This document shows positions 9,236 to 19,014 of a stretch of DNA of 64,000 nucleotides, in pieces. A model generated the notes under the pieces. The model ran no database searches. It was not told the origin of the DNA and saw only the letters and a list, made by a program, of their open reading frames with translations. The translations under genes and the position numbers were made by a program. Source of the DNA: Veronia pacifica (lineage in GTDB: Bacteria > Pseudomonadota > Gammaproteobacteria > Enterobacterales > Vibrionaceae). Within the stretch, counting starts at the first letter, position 1. Each line of letters opens with the position of its first letter. The DNA lies in the NCBI RefSeq assembly GCF_001707825.1, contig NZ_LYBM01000013.1, forward strand, positions 41,153 through 105,152. The letters are read 5' to 3'.

Positions 9236-10123
9236 ATGTTCGATATGTCTCAAAAGGTCGCGTTTATCGGTTTAGGAAATATGGGATTTCCAATGGCCGG
9301 TCACCTATCTCGCTTGGGTTCTACCTTAAAAGTATTCAACCGCAGCGCTGAAAAGGCCCTGAACTGGCGAAGAAAACATGTTGGTCAGGTATGTGCATCA
9401 CCAGCCGAAGCAGCAAAAGACAGTGATGTTGTTTTTATATGCGTAGGCAATGACAACGACGTCAGAGATGTCGTTTATGGTGAGAGAGGTGTATTGGAAA
9501 CGGCCAAACCGGGTACCACCTTTGTTGATCACACAACTACATCTGCTCAACTTGCCCGCGAATTGGCTGATGTGTTCTCCGAGCATGAATGCCAATTCGT
9601 AGATGCTCCCGTGTCGGGTGGTCAGGCAGGTGCAGAAGCTGGTCAACTGGCCGTCATGGCAGGTGGAAATGAATCTGACCTGAACGAGATCACTCAGGCT
9701 TTAAACACCTATTCCAGAGTAGTGACCCTAATGGGCCCACATGGCTCAGGGCAACTCTGTAAGATGGTCAACCAAATTTGTGTCACTGGCGTATTGCAAA
9801 GCCTCTCTGAAGGGGTCAACTTCGCACTTCGTTCTGGCCTTGATATACAAAAAGTTTTCGCGACACTGTCACAAGGTGCCGCTGGCTCATGGCAGATGGC
9901 TAATCGTGCCAGCACAATGGCGAATGACGACTTTGATTTTGGTTTCGCAATCGAATGGATGATCAAAGATCTGACCTATTGTCTTGATGAGGGTCATCGA
10001 ATCGATGCTCAACTTCCCCTCACCGAACAAACTTTACAGCGTTATGAAGAACTCGCACAAAATGGTGACAGCCGAAGCGACATATCAGCGCTTATAAAAC
10101 AATTCAATCAAAAGAAGCAGTAG
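9236..10123 (+). CDS. NAD(P)-dependent beta-hydroxyacid dehydrogenase (3-hydroxyisobutyrate dehydrogenase family)
   Basis: A 295-residue protein with an N-terminal Rossmann motif (GLGNMGFPMAGHL, residues about 10-22), the family signature around DAPVSGGQAGAEAGQL, and the catalytic-lysine block GSGQLCKMVNQ. These mark the 3-hydroxyisobutyrate/6-phosphogluconate dehydrogenase superfamily, which oxidises beta-hydroxyacids such as 3-hydroxyisobutyrate, tartronate semialdehyde or succinic semialdehyde. The ATG at 9236 has AAAGGATT immediately before it; a second in-frame ATG lies three codons later. It is monocistronic by layout. The actual substrate cannot be read from the sequence. Confidence 0.92.
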   Translation: MFDMSQKVAFIGLGNMGFPMAGHLSRLGSTLKVFNRSAEKALNWRRKHVGQVCASPAEAAKDSDVVFICVGNDNDVRDVVYGERGVLETAKPGTTFVDHTTTSAQLARELADVFSEHECQFVDAPVSGGQAGAEAGQLAVMAGGNESDLNEITQALNTYSRVVTLMGPHGSGQLCKMVNQICVTGVLQSLSEGVNFALRSGLDIQKVFATLSQGAAGSWQMANRASTMANDDFDFGFAIEWMIKDLTYCLDEGHRIDAQLPLTEQTLQRYEELAQNGDSRSDISALIKQFNQKKQ

Positions 10124-10245
10124 CGATCATGAAGCAACAGTCATCAAGGCGACAAAATGGCCAGAGAGTTTCGATCGCTGGTCACACACAACCTGCAGGC
10201 ATTGAGCGCGCCGAAAAAACGCAGTAACAGGTTGTTAAAAACCAC

Positions 10246-11105
10246 TCACTCGCCTAAGTCGTCTCTGGCTAGTACGCCGTTGCGGTAGTCCTTCAAGGCC
10301 TGCTCAATCTCCTGGTCAGTGTTCATCACGAACGGACCGTAGTGGGCCACTGGCTCGTCAATTACCTGACCAGCCAGAATCAATACGCCAGTCGCTTCCC
10401 GGCTTCTTATCGACAACGCTTCTCCCTCAGACAACAATGCAAGGTAACCTTTCTCAACGATAGCGTTACCTATTTCAACGCTGCCCTCATAAACAAACAC
10501 TTTTGCCTGAAAATCAGGTTCGAAAATAATCTCACGTTCCTCACCCGATTTAGCCTGCCAGTCTGCAACAATTACCGGGACACCTGTCTTCATCAAAGGG
10601 CCACGTAATATGGCTTCGCCATCCGAAACCTGTCCAGCGATCAGGCGAAGCAGGTTTCCCTCACCCTCGCTATACTCCGCGATTTGAGGAGATTGAAAAT
10701 CTTCATACCAAGGTGTCTGCATTTTTTTTGCCGCCGGTAAATTAATCCACATTTGAAATCCATGCAGTTTACCCTCTGTAATGATTGGCATTTCACTGTG
10801 TATTACCCCGCGGCCAGCACTCATAAACTGAGCACCGCCACTTTTCAGCGCACCGCGATTACCAAGATGATCTTTATGCTCAAAATGACCACACAACATA
10901 TATGTCAGCGTTTCGATACCTCTGTGAGGATGTGGCGGAAATCCCCCGATATAATCATCAGGGTTGTCACTTTTTAATTCATCAAGAAGCAGGAAAGGAC
11001 TGAAAGACAAAGGATCATCGAATCCATGTACACGGCTAATACTCACTCCATCGCCATCCGACGTCGGTGGCTTTTAATCTGTCGAGCAACCTTTCGATAT
11101 TGCAT
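10246..11105 (-). CDS. Pirin family protein, apparent frameshift near the N-terminus
   Basis: The main frame (from a GTG at 11046) encodes a pirin-type double cupin, with the iron-ligand region HPHRGIETLTYML and the FMSAGRGVIHSEMP block. Typical pirins start about 20 residues earlier with a segment like RKVxRxIxxxPTSDGDGV. That segment is present but split over two frames: an ATG at 11105, preceded by AAGGGG, encodes MQYRKVARQIK, and the second frame resumes with PPTSDGDGV. One extra A in the AAAA run (11072-11075) would join them. Either the gene is frameshifted or the base is a sequencing error. Pirins are putative quercetinase or redox-regulatory proteins. Confidence 0.88.
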
Positions 11106-11213
11106 CCTAACCCCTTAAAATCAATCAATGTTCTTTAGCAACTGCTTAGTTCAGTATACTTACCAGAGCTAAGTTTGGATCGAACAACATAAAAGTCACA
11201 CGCAGTTAATCAC

Positions 11214-11243
11214 AAAAAAAGCAGCCACAACTGGGCTGCTTTC
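11214..11243 (-). terminator. Rho-independent terminator of the maltodextrin operon
   Basis: On the minus strand, GCAGCC and GGCTGC arms (extended by AAA/TTT) form a hairpin followed by seven Ts, 28 bases past the glgB stop codon. This is a textbook intrinsic terminator. Confidence 0.9.
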
Positions 11244-11271
11244 GAACAGGGTTTTGGTCTCGTTTTACGCT

Positions 11272-13467
11272 TTACTTAGGTTCAAAAATATAGAACTGGG
11301 TCGATAGAGGCGGCAAATTCAACGCCACAGATTGTGGCAATGTATGACACTCGACCCTCTCTGTTTTTATCGATGAACCAATATCATAACCACTACCATG
11401 ATACTGTTTATCGTCGGTATTCAGGATCAGACGATAATCTCCGTCCACTGGTACCCCGAGACGATAATCTTCTCTTGGCACTGGCGTGAAGTTGGAAACG
11501 ACCAGAATACGCTGTCCAGTGCGGTCAAAACGCTCATGAACTAAAACAGAATGTTCACTGTCATCTTGCATCCGCCACTCAAAGCCTTCTGGCGAGCAAT
11601 CCAGTTGATGCAATGCAGGAAATTCACGATAGAGATGGTTGAGATCTTTCACCAGTTTCTGCACACCAGCATGTCGGTCGTACTCTAACAAAAACCACTG
11701 AAGTTGGTTGTCGTGATCCCATTCAGACGTCTGTCCGAACTCGGTTCCCATGAAATTGAGTTTCTTGCCCGGTTGACCATACATGTAACCAAGGTAAGCG
11801 CGTAAATTAGCTGTTTTTTGCCACTCATCACCCGGCATTTTATCGTGAACAGCCCCTTTACCGTATACGACTTCATCATGAGACAGCGACAACACATAGT
11901 TTTCGCTAAAAGCGTAAACCATTGGGAACGTCACCGTATTGTGATGATATTTGCGATGGACTGACTCTTCCTGAATATAGCTCAGGCTATCGTGCATCCA
12001 GCCCATGTTCCATTTAAGGCCAAAACCCAGTCCCCCCATTGAGGTCGGACGGGAAACACCGGGAAATGCCGTCGATTCCTCAGCAATAGTCAGTGCATTA
12101 GGGAAATGTTTGTATACCTCCTCGTTCATCCAACGAAGAAGGCTGATTGCATCATAATTCTCATTTCCACCGTCTGCATTTGGGATCCACTGGTCATGCT
12201 CGCGAGAGTAGTCCAGATAGAGCATAGAGGCGACTGCATCTACCCGTAACCCATCGATGTGGAATTCTTCGAGCCAGAAAAGTGCATTCGAGACTAAAAA
12301 GCGTCGAACATGATCTCTTCCGTAGTCATAGATAAAGCTGTTCCAATCCTGATGCCATCCTCTGCGAGGATCGGGATCATTGAATAATGATGTACCATCA
12401 AAATTGGCCAAACCATGGTCATCTGAAGGAAAATGAGCAGGAACCCAATCTAAGACCACACCGATATTGGCCTGATGGCAGGCATCGACGAAAAATTTGA
12501 AGTCATCAGGTGTACCGTATCTGCTCGTAGGAGCAAACATCCCAACTGGCTGATATCCCCAAGAACCATAAAATGGATGCTCTGAAATAGGCATCAATTC
12601 GACATGGCTGTAACCCATTTCTTTAAGGTAAGGGACAAGATGCTCAGCAAGATCACGGTACGTATACATATCTCCGTTTTCATGTCGACGCCATGAGCCC
12701 GGATGTAATTCGTAAAAGGACAAAGGCAGCTCATGCTTTGTCTCCAGTTGCCGATTTTGCCATTTCTTGTCATTCCACTGGTAAGCTTTGCGATCATACA
12801 CTCGGGAAGAAAAAGATGGGTGCTGCTCTGCGTGCATACCCCAAGGGTCCATCTTATGAGGTAAACCATTACCTGCTGAATCCTTGAGCTCAAATTTATA
12901 TCTGGCACCAGTTTCAATATCAGGTATGAATAGTACCCATAATCCGTGGTCAATGCGTTGCATCGGATTGCGACGACCATCCCAGCTATTGAAGTCACCA
13001 ATAACACTGGCCGAGGAAGCATGCGGGGCAAAAACGATAAAACGGGTACCTTGTACCGTTTCCCCTGCTCTCGCTAAAGCAAGCTTTTGGGCACCCATCT
13101 CTTTATGCATACGAATGGGGTCCAGAACGGCATTTTCCTCAGGCATTACCTGATGAAACTGATAAGGATCGCAGATCGTCTGTGTCTGTTTTCCCCAGTC
13201 GATCTCTAACTCGTACAGCTCCCCTGTCAAATCATCAGCACTGTCGAGATAAAACCCGGCAGAGTCGCCGTCACGGCGAAGTGTCTGTCGAGTGCCTGAC
13301 GCACGAACGAGAACGACTGATTCCGCACTAGGCATCCAAACACGCAAAGCGATGTCGCCTGTATTGTCGTGCTCACGATACTGAGGACCAAGAAAAGCGA
13401 AGGGATCTGAGAAAGCAGCTCTTTCAAGCTGCTGATAAATATCCTTTTCAGGACATGAAATAGCCAA
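11272..13467 (-). CDS. glgB: 1,4-alpha-glucan branching enzyme
   Basis: A 731-residue GH13 enzyme that transfers alpha-1,4 chains to create alpha-1,6 branches in glycogen. The N-terminal CBM48-like region (about 120-225) is followed by the catalytic barrel with the nucleophile in GLRVDAV (near 405), the acid/base in AEES (near 462) and the SHDEV motif (near 529). Length matches the usual 720-740. It begins 11 bases after the malQ stop, so it is the last gene of the operon phosphorylase-malQ-glgB. No glgC or glgA is nearby, so synthesis genes must lie elsewhere; here the enzyme is tied to maltodextrin turnover. Confidence 0.97.
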   Translation of the reverse strand: MAISCPEKDIYQQLERAAFSDPFAFLGPQYREHDNTGDIALRVWMPSAESVVLVRASGTRQTLRRDGDSAGFYLDSADDLTGELYELEIDWGKQTQTICDPYQFHQVMPEENAVLDPIRMHKEMGAQKLALARAGETVQGTRFIVFAPHASSASVIGDFNSWDGRRNPMQRIDHGLWVLFIPDIETGARYKFELKDSAGNGLPHKMDPWGMHAEQHPSFSSRVYDRKAYQWNDKKWQNRQLETKHELPLSFYELHPGSWRRHENGDMYTYRDLAEHLVPYLKEMGYSHVELMPISEHPFYGSWGYQPVGMFAPTSRYGTPDDFKFFVDACHQANIGVVLDWVPAHFPSDDHGLANFDGTSLFNDPDPRRGWHQDWNSFIYDYGRDHVRRFLVSNALFWLEEFHIDGLRVDAVASMLYLDYSREHDQWIPNADGGNENYDAISLLRWMNEEVYKHFPNALTIAEESTAFPGVSRPTSMGGLGFGLKWNMGWMHDSLSYIQEESVHRKYHHNTVTFPMVYAFSENYVLSLSHDEVVYGKGAVHDKMPGDEWQKTANLRAYLGYMYGQPGKKLNFMGTEFGQTSEWDHDNQLQWFLLEYDRHAGVQKLVKDLNHLYREFPALHQLDCSPEGFEWRMQDDSEHSVLVHERFDRTGQRILVVSNFTPVPREDYRLGVPVDGDYRLILNTDDKQYHGSGYDIGSSIKTERVECHTLPQSVALNLPPLSTQFYIFEPK

Positions 13468-13478
13468 AAAATGTCTCC

Positions 13479-15671
13479 TTACGAGTCAGAACGACTGGCT
13501 TCAACTCTTATTTTCGTTAATTTTTCTGCCAGCACGTTGATATCAGATCGGGCGAAGATTTCTTCAAGAGATACACTGAGTTTGCGCCGCCAGTTAGGAT
13601 ACTCGTTACAGGTTCCGGGAACATTAACCGGGCTATCCATTTCAAGTAAATCCTCAAGCTGCACACTGAAAAGCGAGCTTGCACCAGCGGCAAGATGAAG
13701 GTGTAACGCATGACTTAACGCTGTATCCATAGGCACATAAGCGGCGTCGTGACCTATGTGGTCAGGGAGTACCACATGCCAATGGAGACTGTCTAGAAGT
13801 CGCTGTTTATTGTATGCACGGCCGTCATAAAGTACTTTCAACTCTTCTTGGTCATTATAAAGACCAAGCTTCTCACCTAATTTTAAATCCTCACAATGCC
13901 AGAAGCCCTTCAGTGTAGGCATATCATGGGTGCACAGCGTAGCCATAGACTGAGGCGCATAGTGTTGAGGCGAGTAGTAGCCACCATCCTTCGCTGTTTC
14001 AAAAAATAGCACTTTATAAGAGTGAATACCTGCATTATTCAACATTGACACTATTTCATCTGGTACAGTGCCAAGATCTTCGCCGATAACACTACACTTA
14101 TATCTATGACTTTCAAGGGCAAGAATAGAGAGTAAGTCGTTAACTTTGTTATAAATGTAGGCTCCGTCACATGCTGGTCGACCTTTAGGCACCCACCACA
14201 AGCGAAGTAAGCCCAGGATATGGTCGATTCTCAGGGCGCCACAATACTGCATATTGGCGCGAAGAAGCTCAATGAACGGCTGATATGCGTTGTTTTCGAG
14301 ATAATCCGGGTTGAAAGGTGGTAAACCCCAGACCTGTCCAAGTGGACCAAGCGCATCGGGAGGTGCACCAATACTTGCATCGAGAACCAGTCCTCCTTCA
14401 TCTGCCCATGTTTCAGCCCCCGAGTGACAGACTCCAACCGCCAAATCTCGATAAAGACCCAGCTTCATGCCTTTATCCGTCGCTTCCTGATGGACTAATT
14501 CTAACTGCTGTTGGCTAATCCATTGAAGGTACATGAAGAATTCAATGTCTTCGTGATGGGTTTTAGCGAAGTCTGCTACCGCTGGTTTCTTTGCATGTTT
14601 CAACGTCTCAGGGAATACTGGCCATCCCCACACATCTCCAGCATCATTGCCAGTAGACTGGTTCAGTTCAATATGTAACGCATCAAAGAGTGCTTGTTGC
14701 TCAAGACTCTCTCCACCGTCTCTTATGAAGTCCTTAAATGTCTGCACTCTTGATGTATCATCACGCAATTGCTTGAATTCATCAAATAACAACCGGAGTA
14801 CAGGCAGCTTCAGTGCGGTAACACCCTGATAATCGACCCACTCAGAGTCACGGATGAGTGCTAACTGTTCTTTGAAGTCCTCGGTATTTACATATTCTTG
14901 TACATGCTGACTGGATAAAAACTCAGGCACAGACTGAACATCGATATAGAGAATATTCAACCACAAACGCGATGATGGACTGTAAGGACTTGCTGATTCA
15001 GGCGTGGCTGGGAACAAAGCGTGAATAGGATTAATGCCAACAAAATCGCCACCATGTTTGGCAACACTGGCCACCAGCGCTTTCAAATCACTGAAATCAC
15101 CAATCCCCCAGTTATTTTTGCTGCGGAGAGTATAAAGCTGAACACTTGCCCCCCAGAGTTTATCCCCATTTCGTAATACTGAGGGCTTGTAGCACTGCGT
15201 TGGCGCTATTATCAGTCTCATCTGAATGGGAGATTTTCTGCGTTTACGTCTCAGTTGAAAACTGTGGTATCCCATAGGCAAAGAGTCAGGGAGTGCTATT
15301 GTGACAGGCTGATTAGCTTCACGGCCGTCTGAAACTAGCAGAGAAGAGATATCTCCTGATAACTTTTGACCGCACTCAGTGGTGAGTTGCCAACTGAAAT
15401 CACTGACTCTTGCTGCCTTTGAAAGGTTGAGATGAAAAATTTTTTCAGCATCCTGCGTGAATACAGTTACTGGTGCGATAATTTCTTTATTTTTTTTCTT
15501 CTCTGCCGATTTCAGTAACGCTTTTTCAGAGCTAAGGTCATAGCCCAGCGCTGACAACAAGGCTTCTTTTGTCTGCTTATCAACGACTGCATCACGCCCC
15601 CATGCATCCTTGTACTCTCCTGCAATGCCAGCTTCGACTGCAACCTTTTCAATGGTCGTATCCATATTCAC
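13479..15671 (-). CDS. malQ: 4-alpha-glucanotransferase (amylomaltase)
   Basis: A 730-residue GH77 enzyme, longer than plant-type disproportionating enzymes, as expected for the enterobacterial/vibrio MalQ class with an extra N-terminal domain. The nucleophile region [14 protein letters not shown] (near 482), the acid/base in GEDLGTVP (near 530) and [11 protein letters not shown] (near 580) are visible. It shuffles glucan chains between maltodextrins so that phosphorylase can use them. The start is either the GTG at 15671 (AGGAG 8 bases upstream) or the ATG two codons later. It lies between the phosphorylase and glgB genes. Confidence 0.97.
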   Translation of the reverse strand: MNMDTTIEKVAVEAGIAGEYKDAWGRDAVVDKQTKEALLSALGYDLSSEKALLKSAEKKKNKEIIAPVTVFTQDAEKIFHLNLSKAARVSDFSWQLTTECGQKLSGDISSLLVSDGREANQPVTIALPDSLPMGYHSFQLRRKRRKSPIQMRLIIAPTQCYKPSVLRNGDKLWGASVQLYTLRSKNNWGIGDFSDLKALVASVAKHGGDFVGINPIHALFPATPESASPYSPSSRLWLNILYIDVQSVPEFLSSQHVQEYVNTEDFKEQLALIRDSEWVDYQGVTALKLPVLRLLFDEFKQLRDDTSRVQTFKDFIRDGGESLEQQALFDALHIELNQSTGNDAGDVWGWPVFPETLKHAKKPAVADFAKTHHEDIEFFMYLQWISQQQLELVHQEATDKGMKLGLYRDLAVGVCHSGAETWADEGGLVLDASIGAPPDALGPLGQVWGLPPFNPDYLENNAYQPFIELLRANMQYCGALRIDHILGLLRLWWVPKGRPACDGAYIYNKVNDLLSILALESHRYKCSVIGEDLGTVPDEIVSMLNNAGIHSYKVLFFETAKDGGYYSPQHYAPQSMATLCTHDMPTLKGFWHCEDLKLGEKLGLYNDQEELKVLYDGRAYNKQRLLDSLHWHVVLPDHIGHDAAYVPMDTALSHALHLHLAAGASSLFSVQLEDLLEMDSPVNVPGTCNEYPNWRRKLSVSLEEIFARSDINVLAEKLTKIRVEASRSDS

Positions 15672-15823
15672 TTCCCTATCTCCTAGCAGGTGAAAAGCTA
15701 CTCACCCCAGCTAACTGTCGGTTTAAATCATTTTTACCGACATATTCTGTGTTATTTTCGCTGGCTCAATATCATCCAATGCTCCATTGAACCTCGCTTT
15801 CTCAGCGGTCCGAATCACTGACA

Positions 15824-15844
15824 TGCCCGACAAGCTGTCGGGCA
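15824..15844. repeat. Perfect GC-rich hairpin between phosphorylase and malQ
   Basis: TGCCCGACA at 15824 pairs perfectly with TGTCGGGCA at 15836 around a three-base loop, 30 bases after the phosphorylase stop. There is no T-tract on the minus strand, so it may act as an mRNA-stabilising or partially terminating element within the operon and not as a full terminator. Confidence 0.6.
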
Positions 15845-15874
15845 ATTAATCAGTAAACGATAAAACTCAGTTTG

Positions 15875-18331
15875 TTATCGAACCGATGACAGCCGCCAAA
15901 TATTATTAGCATAATCCTGTATGCTTCGGTCCGAACTGAACTTGGATGTAAGTGCGGTATTGAGAATCGCTTTCTTCGCCCAAGATGACTGGTCACGATA
16001 AGATTTATCAACTGCGCATTGCGCATCGCAATAGGCACTGAAATCAGCGAGAACAAGGTATGGGTCGCCATAATCGAGCAAATTACGGGCAACAGAAATT
16101 AACTCTCCAGGGCGCTCAGGAGTAAAGGTGTCGTCCTGTAGCATATTCAGGCAAGCTTTCAATTGTGGGTCGCTGTCGTAATAGATAAACGAGTCGTACC
16201 CTCTAGCTTGCAGAGCTTTCACCTCATCGACTTTGAGACCGAAGATGAAGATGTTGTCATCTCCAACTTCCTCTCTGATCTCAACATTTGCACCATCCAT
16301 AGTACCGATTGTCAGGGCACCATTCATCGCAAGTTTCATATTGCCAGTGCCTGAGGCCTCTTTACCAGCCGTAGAGATCTGCTCGGAAATATCTGCAGCG
16401 GGGATAATAAGCTCTGCCAGACTTACCCGATAATCCGGTAAGAAAATGACTTTGAGTTTGTCGTTGAGGCGTTGGTCATTGTTAACGGTTTCCGCAACCC
16501 GATTAATGGCATAGATAATGTCCTTGGCGATGGCATATCCCGGCGCTGCTTTAGCTGCAAAAATAAAGACACGGGGATGAATATCGAACTCAGGCTCGTT
16601 TAGGAGTCTGTGATACAGAGACAGAATGTGCAGCAGGTTGAGATGCTGGCGTTTGTACTCATGCAGTCGCTTAATCTGAACATCAAATATCGCATCTGTG
16701 TTCAGAGTAATACCATGGTGCTCCTCTACCCAGTCAGCCAATTTCTGTTTGTTGGCTTTCTTTACAGTCATGAAGGCTTGCTGAAATTCCTTATCATCAG
16801 CAAACGCTTTCAGCCCTTCAATTTCGCTCAGCTCACGTATCCAGCCATCTCCGAGTTTTTCGGTAATAATGGAAGACAATGCCGGGTTACACGCTTTTAT
16901 CCAGCGACGAGGAGTCACACCATTGGTCACATTAGTCAGCTTTCTGGGGTAAAGCTTGTCAAACTCAGGGAAGAGATCGCGTTTTACCAAATCTGAGTGC
17001 AGCGCGGCGACGCCGTTGACTGCGTAACTGGTAACAACTGCCAAGTTAGCCATACGCACCTGACGATGATCACCCTCTTGGATAATCGACAACTTCGACA
17101 TCTTGCCGATATCACCCGGCCATTGCTGTTGAACTTTAACCATCAATTCATGGTTTATGTCGAAGATAATTTCCATATGCCGCGGCAACAAGTGAGCAAT
17201 AAGACCCTCACTCCATGTCTCCAAGGCCTCAGGTAGAAGGGTATGGTTGGTGTATGCAAATGTCCGGGTACAAATGTCCCATGCCTCATCCCAGCTCAGA
17301 TCATGATCATCGATCAACAGCCTCATCAGTTCAGGAATGGCGATGACAGGGTGCGTGTCGTTGAGCTGAATGGTTTCAAGCTTTGGTAGTGTCTTCAGTT
17401 CTCGCCCTAAAGCAAGATGACGGCGCAAAATATCACCAACAGAGCACGCACAATGGAAATATTGCTGCATCAAGCGAAGCGTTTTACCCTGTTCGTGATT
17501 GTCATTGGGATACAGCACTTTGGTTATGTTTGACGCTTCAAGAACGGGATACTGAGCACCAACAAAATCACCCTCATTGAATCGGGCTAAATCAAACGGA
17601 TCACCGGTGTGGCACTCCCAAAGACGAAGCGGCAGAGTGATTTCATTCTGATAGCCGACAACAGGTAAGTCCCAGGCAATGCCCTCAACCTTCAATCCGG
17701 GCACCCATCTTTTACGCAGTTTCCCTCTATCATCAGAATACTGCTCAACATGGCCCCAGAAACCCACAGTTTGCGTTAATTCAGGACGCCGACGTTCCCA
17801 TGGATATCCAAGCGCTTCTCTCCAGGTATCAGGACTCTCAACTTGTCGGCCAGCAGCGAAGGATTGCTTGAACAACCCGTATTCATAATGGAGACCATAA
17901 CCGACAGCAGGGAGAGCCTGACTGGCTAGTGAGTCCATAAAACAGGCTGCAAGTCTGCCTAATCCACCATTACCCAATGCAGGATCGCGCTCCTCCTCCA
18001 GAATATCTGACAATGCAAGATCCATCTCTTGGAGGGCTTCCTCAATCTTTTCATAAAGACCAAGGTTTATAAGGTTATTGCCCGTTAAACGACCAATCAG
18101 AAACTCTAATGACAGGTAATTTATTTTGCGGGTTTTCTCTCCGTCTATGAACGCTTCCGTATCAAGCAAATTCATCGAAGTATACTGTGACAGAACCCTG
18201 CCGAGTGCCAGATACCAATCTTTGGTCGTCGCATTTTTCTCGATAACGGCCAATTGGCTCTTCAGCACCTGACGCAATTCCCGCTGGAATTGTTCCTTGT
18301 CAAAGTTAGAACCATGAGAATACATAGTCAT
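15875..18331 (-). CDS. malP: Glycogen/maltodextrin phosphorylase
   Basis: An 818-residue GT35 enzyme releasing glucose-1-phosphate from alpha-glucans. The pyridoxal-phosphate lysine lies in GTGNMKLAMNG (near 662), with EASGTGN and GTMDGANVEI around it; the N-terminal ALGNGGLGRLAACFMDS block is also intact. Length is typical for bacterial glgP/malP. The operon partners malQ and glgB favour the maltodextrin role, so malP is used as the symbol, although glgP is possible from sequence alone. It is the first gene of the operon, with GAGAG before the ATG and a long AT-rich upstream region containing a CRP-like site. Confidence 0.95.
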   Translation of the reverse strand: MTMYSHGSNFDKEQFQRELRQVLKSQLAVIEKNATTKDWYLALGRVLSQYTSMNLLDTEAFIDGEKTRKINYLSLEFLIGRLTGNNLINLGLYEKIEEALQEMDLALSDILEEERDPALGNGGLGRLAACFMDSLASQALPAVGYGLHYEYGLFKQSFAAGRQVESPDTWREALGYPWERRRPELTQTVGFWGHVEQYSDDRGKLRKRWVPGLKVEGIAWDLPVVGYQNEITLPLRLWECHTGDPFDLARFNEGDFVGAQYPVLEASNITKVLYPNDNHEQGKTLRLMQQYFHCACSVGDILRRHLALGRELKTLPKLETIQLNDTHPVIAIPELMRLLIDDHDLSWDEAWDICTRTFAYTNHTLLPEALETWSEGLIAHLLPRHMEIIFDINHELMVKVQQQWPGDIGKMSKLSIIQEGDHRQVRMANLAVVTSYAVNGVAALHSDLVKRDLFPEFDKLYPRKLTNVTNGVTPRRWIKACNPALSSIITEKLGDGWIRELSEIEGLKAFADDKEFQQAFMTVKKANKQKLADWVEEHHGITLNTDAIFDVQIKRLHEYKRQHLNLLHILSLYHRLLNEPEFDIHPRVFIFAAKAAPGYAIAKDIIYAINRVAETVNNDQRLNDKLKVIFLPDYRVSLAELIIPAADISEQISTAGKEASGTGNMKLAMNGALTIGTMDGANVEIREEVGDDNIFIFGLKVDEVKALQARGYDSFIYYDSDPQLKACLNMLQDDTFTPERPGELISVARNLLDYGDPYLVLADFSAYCDAQCAVDKSYRDQSSWAKKAILNTALTSKFSSDRSIQDYANNIWRLSSVR

Positions 18332-19014
18332 AAAAGTTCTCTCGGGCTAAGCGATAAAAAAATATTGAAAGCTGGAAAATGTATCAGGTTGATTTGTCTT
18401 TCCAGACTTCTCTTGTAATGTGAAAAACAGTTACATAGTGGTTAACACTTGGTAATTTTGTGACACCATCCAGCCTAGACACGACATTTTTTTATCTTTT
18501 TTTGATTGGAGACACATTCAACCGATTGTTTTTCATACTTTAATTTGTAATTTGATCTCATTTAAACTCATTTTAAAGTTAAATATTGCGTCATTCGTCA
18601 CAAATTAAACTTGATAACACCATGAGTTTTTGTAATATTTCTACAAATAAAAATTTAAGTGATATAGATCACTATTATCTGTCAGTAATTAAGGATAACA
18701 ATCGCTTCTTCCCTCCCCTCACCAATGAATCGAGAACAAAAACACAAAATTGGATAAATCAGTTGTTCCTATATTGCTAGTTCAGGTATACCTTCTTCCT
18801 AAATAAATACATTGGCAACACATCAAAAATGCCTGTGGCCCTCATGCCCCAAAGAATCGAAAGTTTATGATTTCCAGCAAGGTCAGGTACACAGGACATG
18901 CATCCATCTGGCATCGCTATTTTACCTATATTGAGGCGAAAACCGAATAGGTAAGATGCGATAGTCAACGTCCCAATTGTCTCATTCATGTATGGCATTT
19001 AAGAGGATTCAAGA
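18332..19014. other. Long AT-rich divergent intergenic region
   Basis: About 680 bases between the divergent phosphorylase and oligopeptidase genes. No convincing gene is seen; short open frames here lack ribosome sites. It contains one CRP-like palindrome (18658-18673). No good MalT box was recognised. Confidence 0.6.
18658..18673. promoter_or_regulatory. CRP-like site AGTGA-N6-TCACT
   Basis: A 16-base palindrome AGTGATATAGATCACT with the GTGA-N6-TCAC core of CRP operators. It is about 330 bases from the phosphorylase start and 340 from the oligopeptidase start. Catabolite control of maltodextrin genes would fit, but the distance is large. Confidence 0.45.

Noticed and set aside
10129..10227. 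32-codon frame just after the dehydrogenase gene
   Set aside because: ATG present but no ribosome site and no recognisable features; too weak to list.
18700..18725. Possible MalT box (GGGGAGG on the minus strand)
   Set aside because: Matches only about seven of ten consensus positions and is a single copy, whereas MalT promoters use several boxes.
18586..18780. 64-codon frame upstream of the oligopeptidase gene
   Set aside because: TTG start, no ribosome site, Asn/Lys-rich random composition; contains the CRP-like palindrome.
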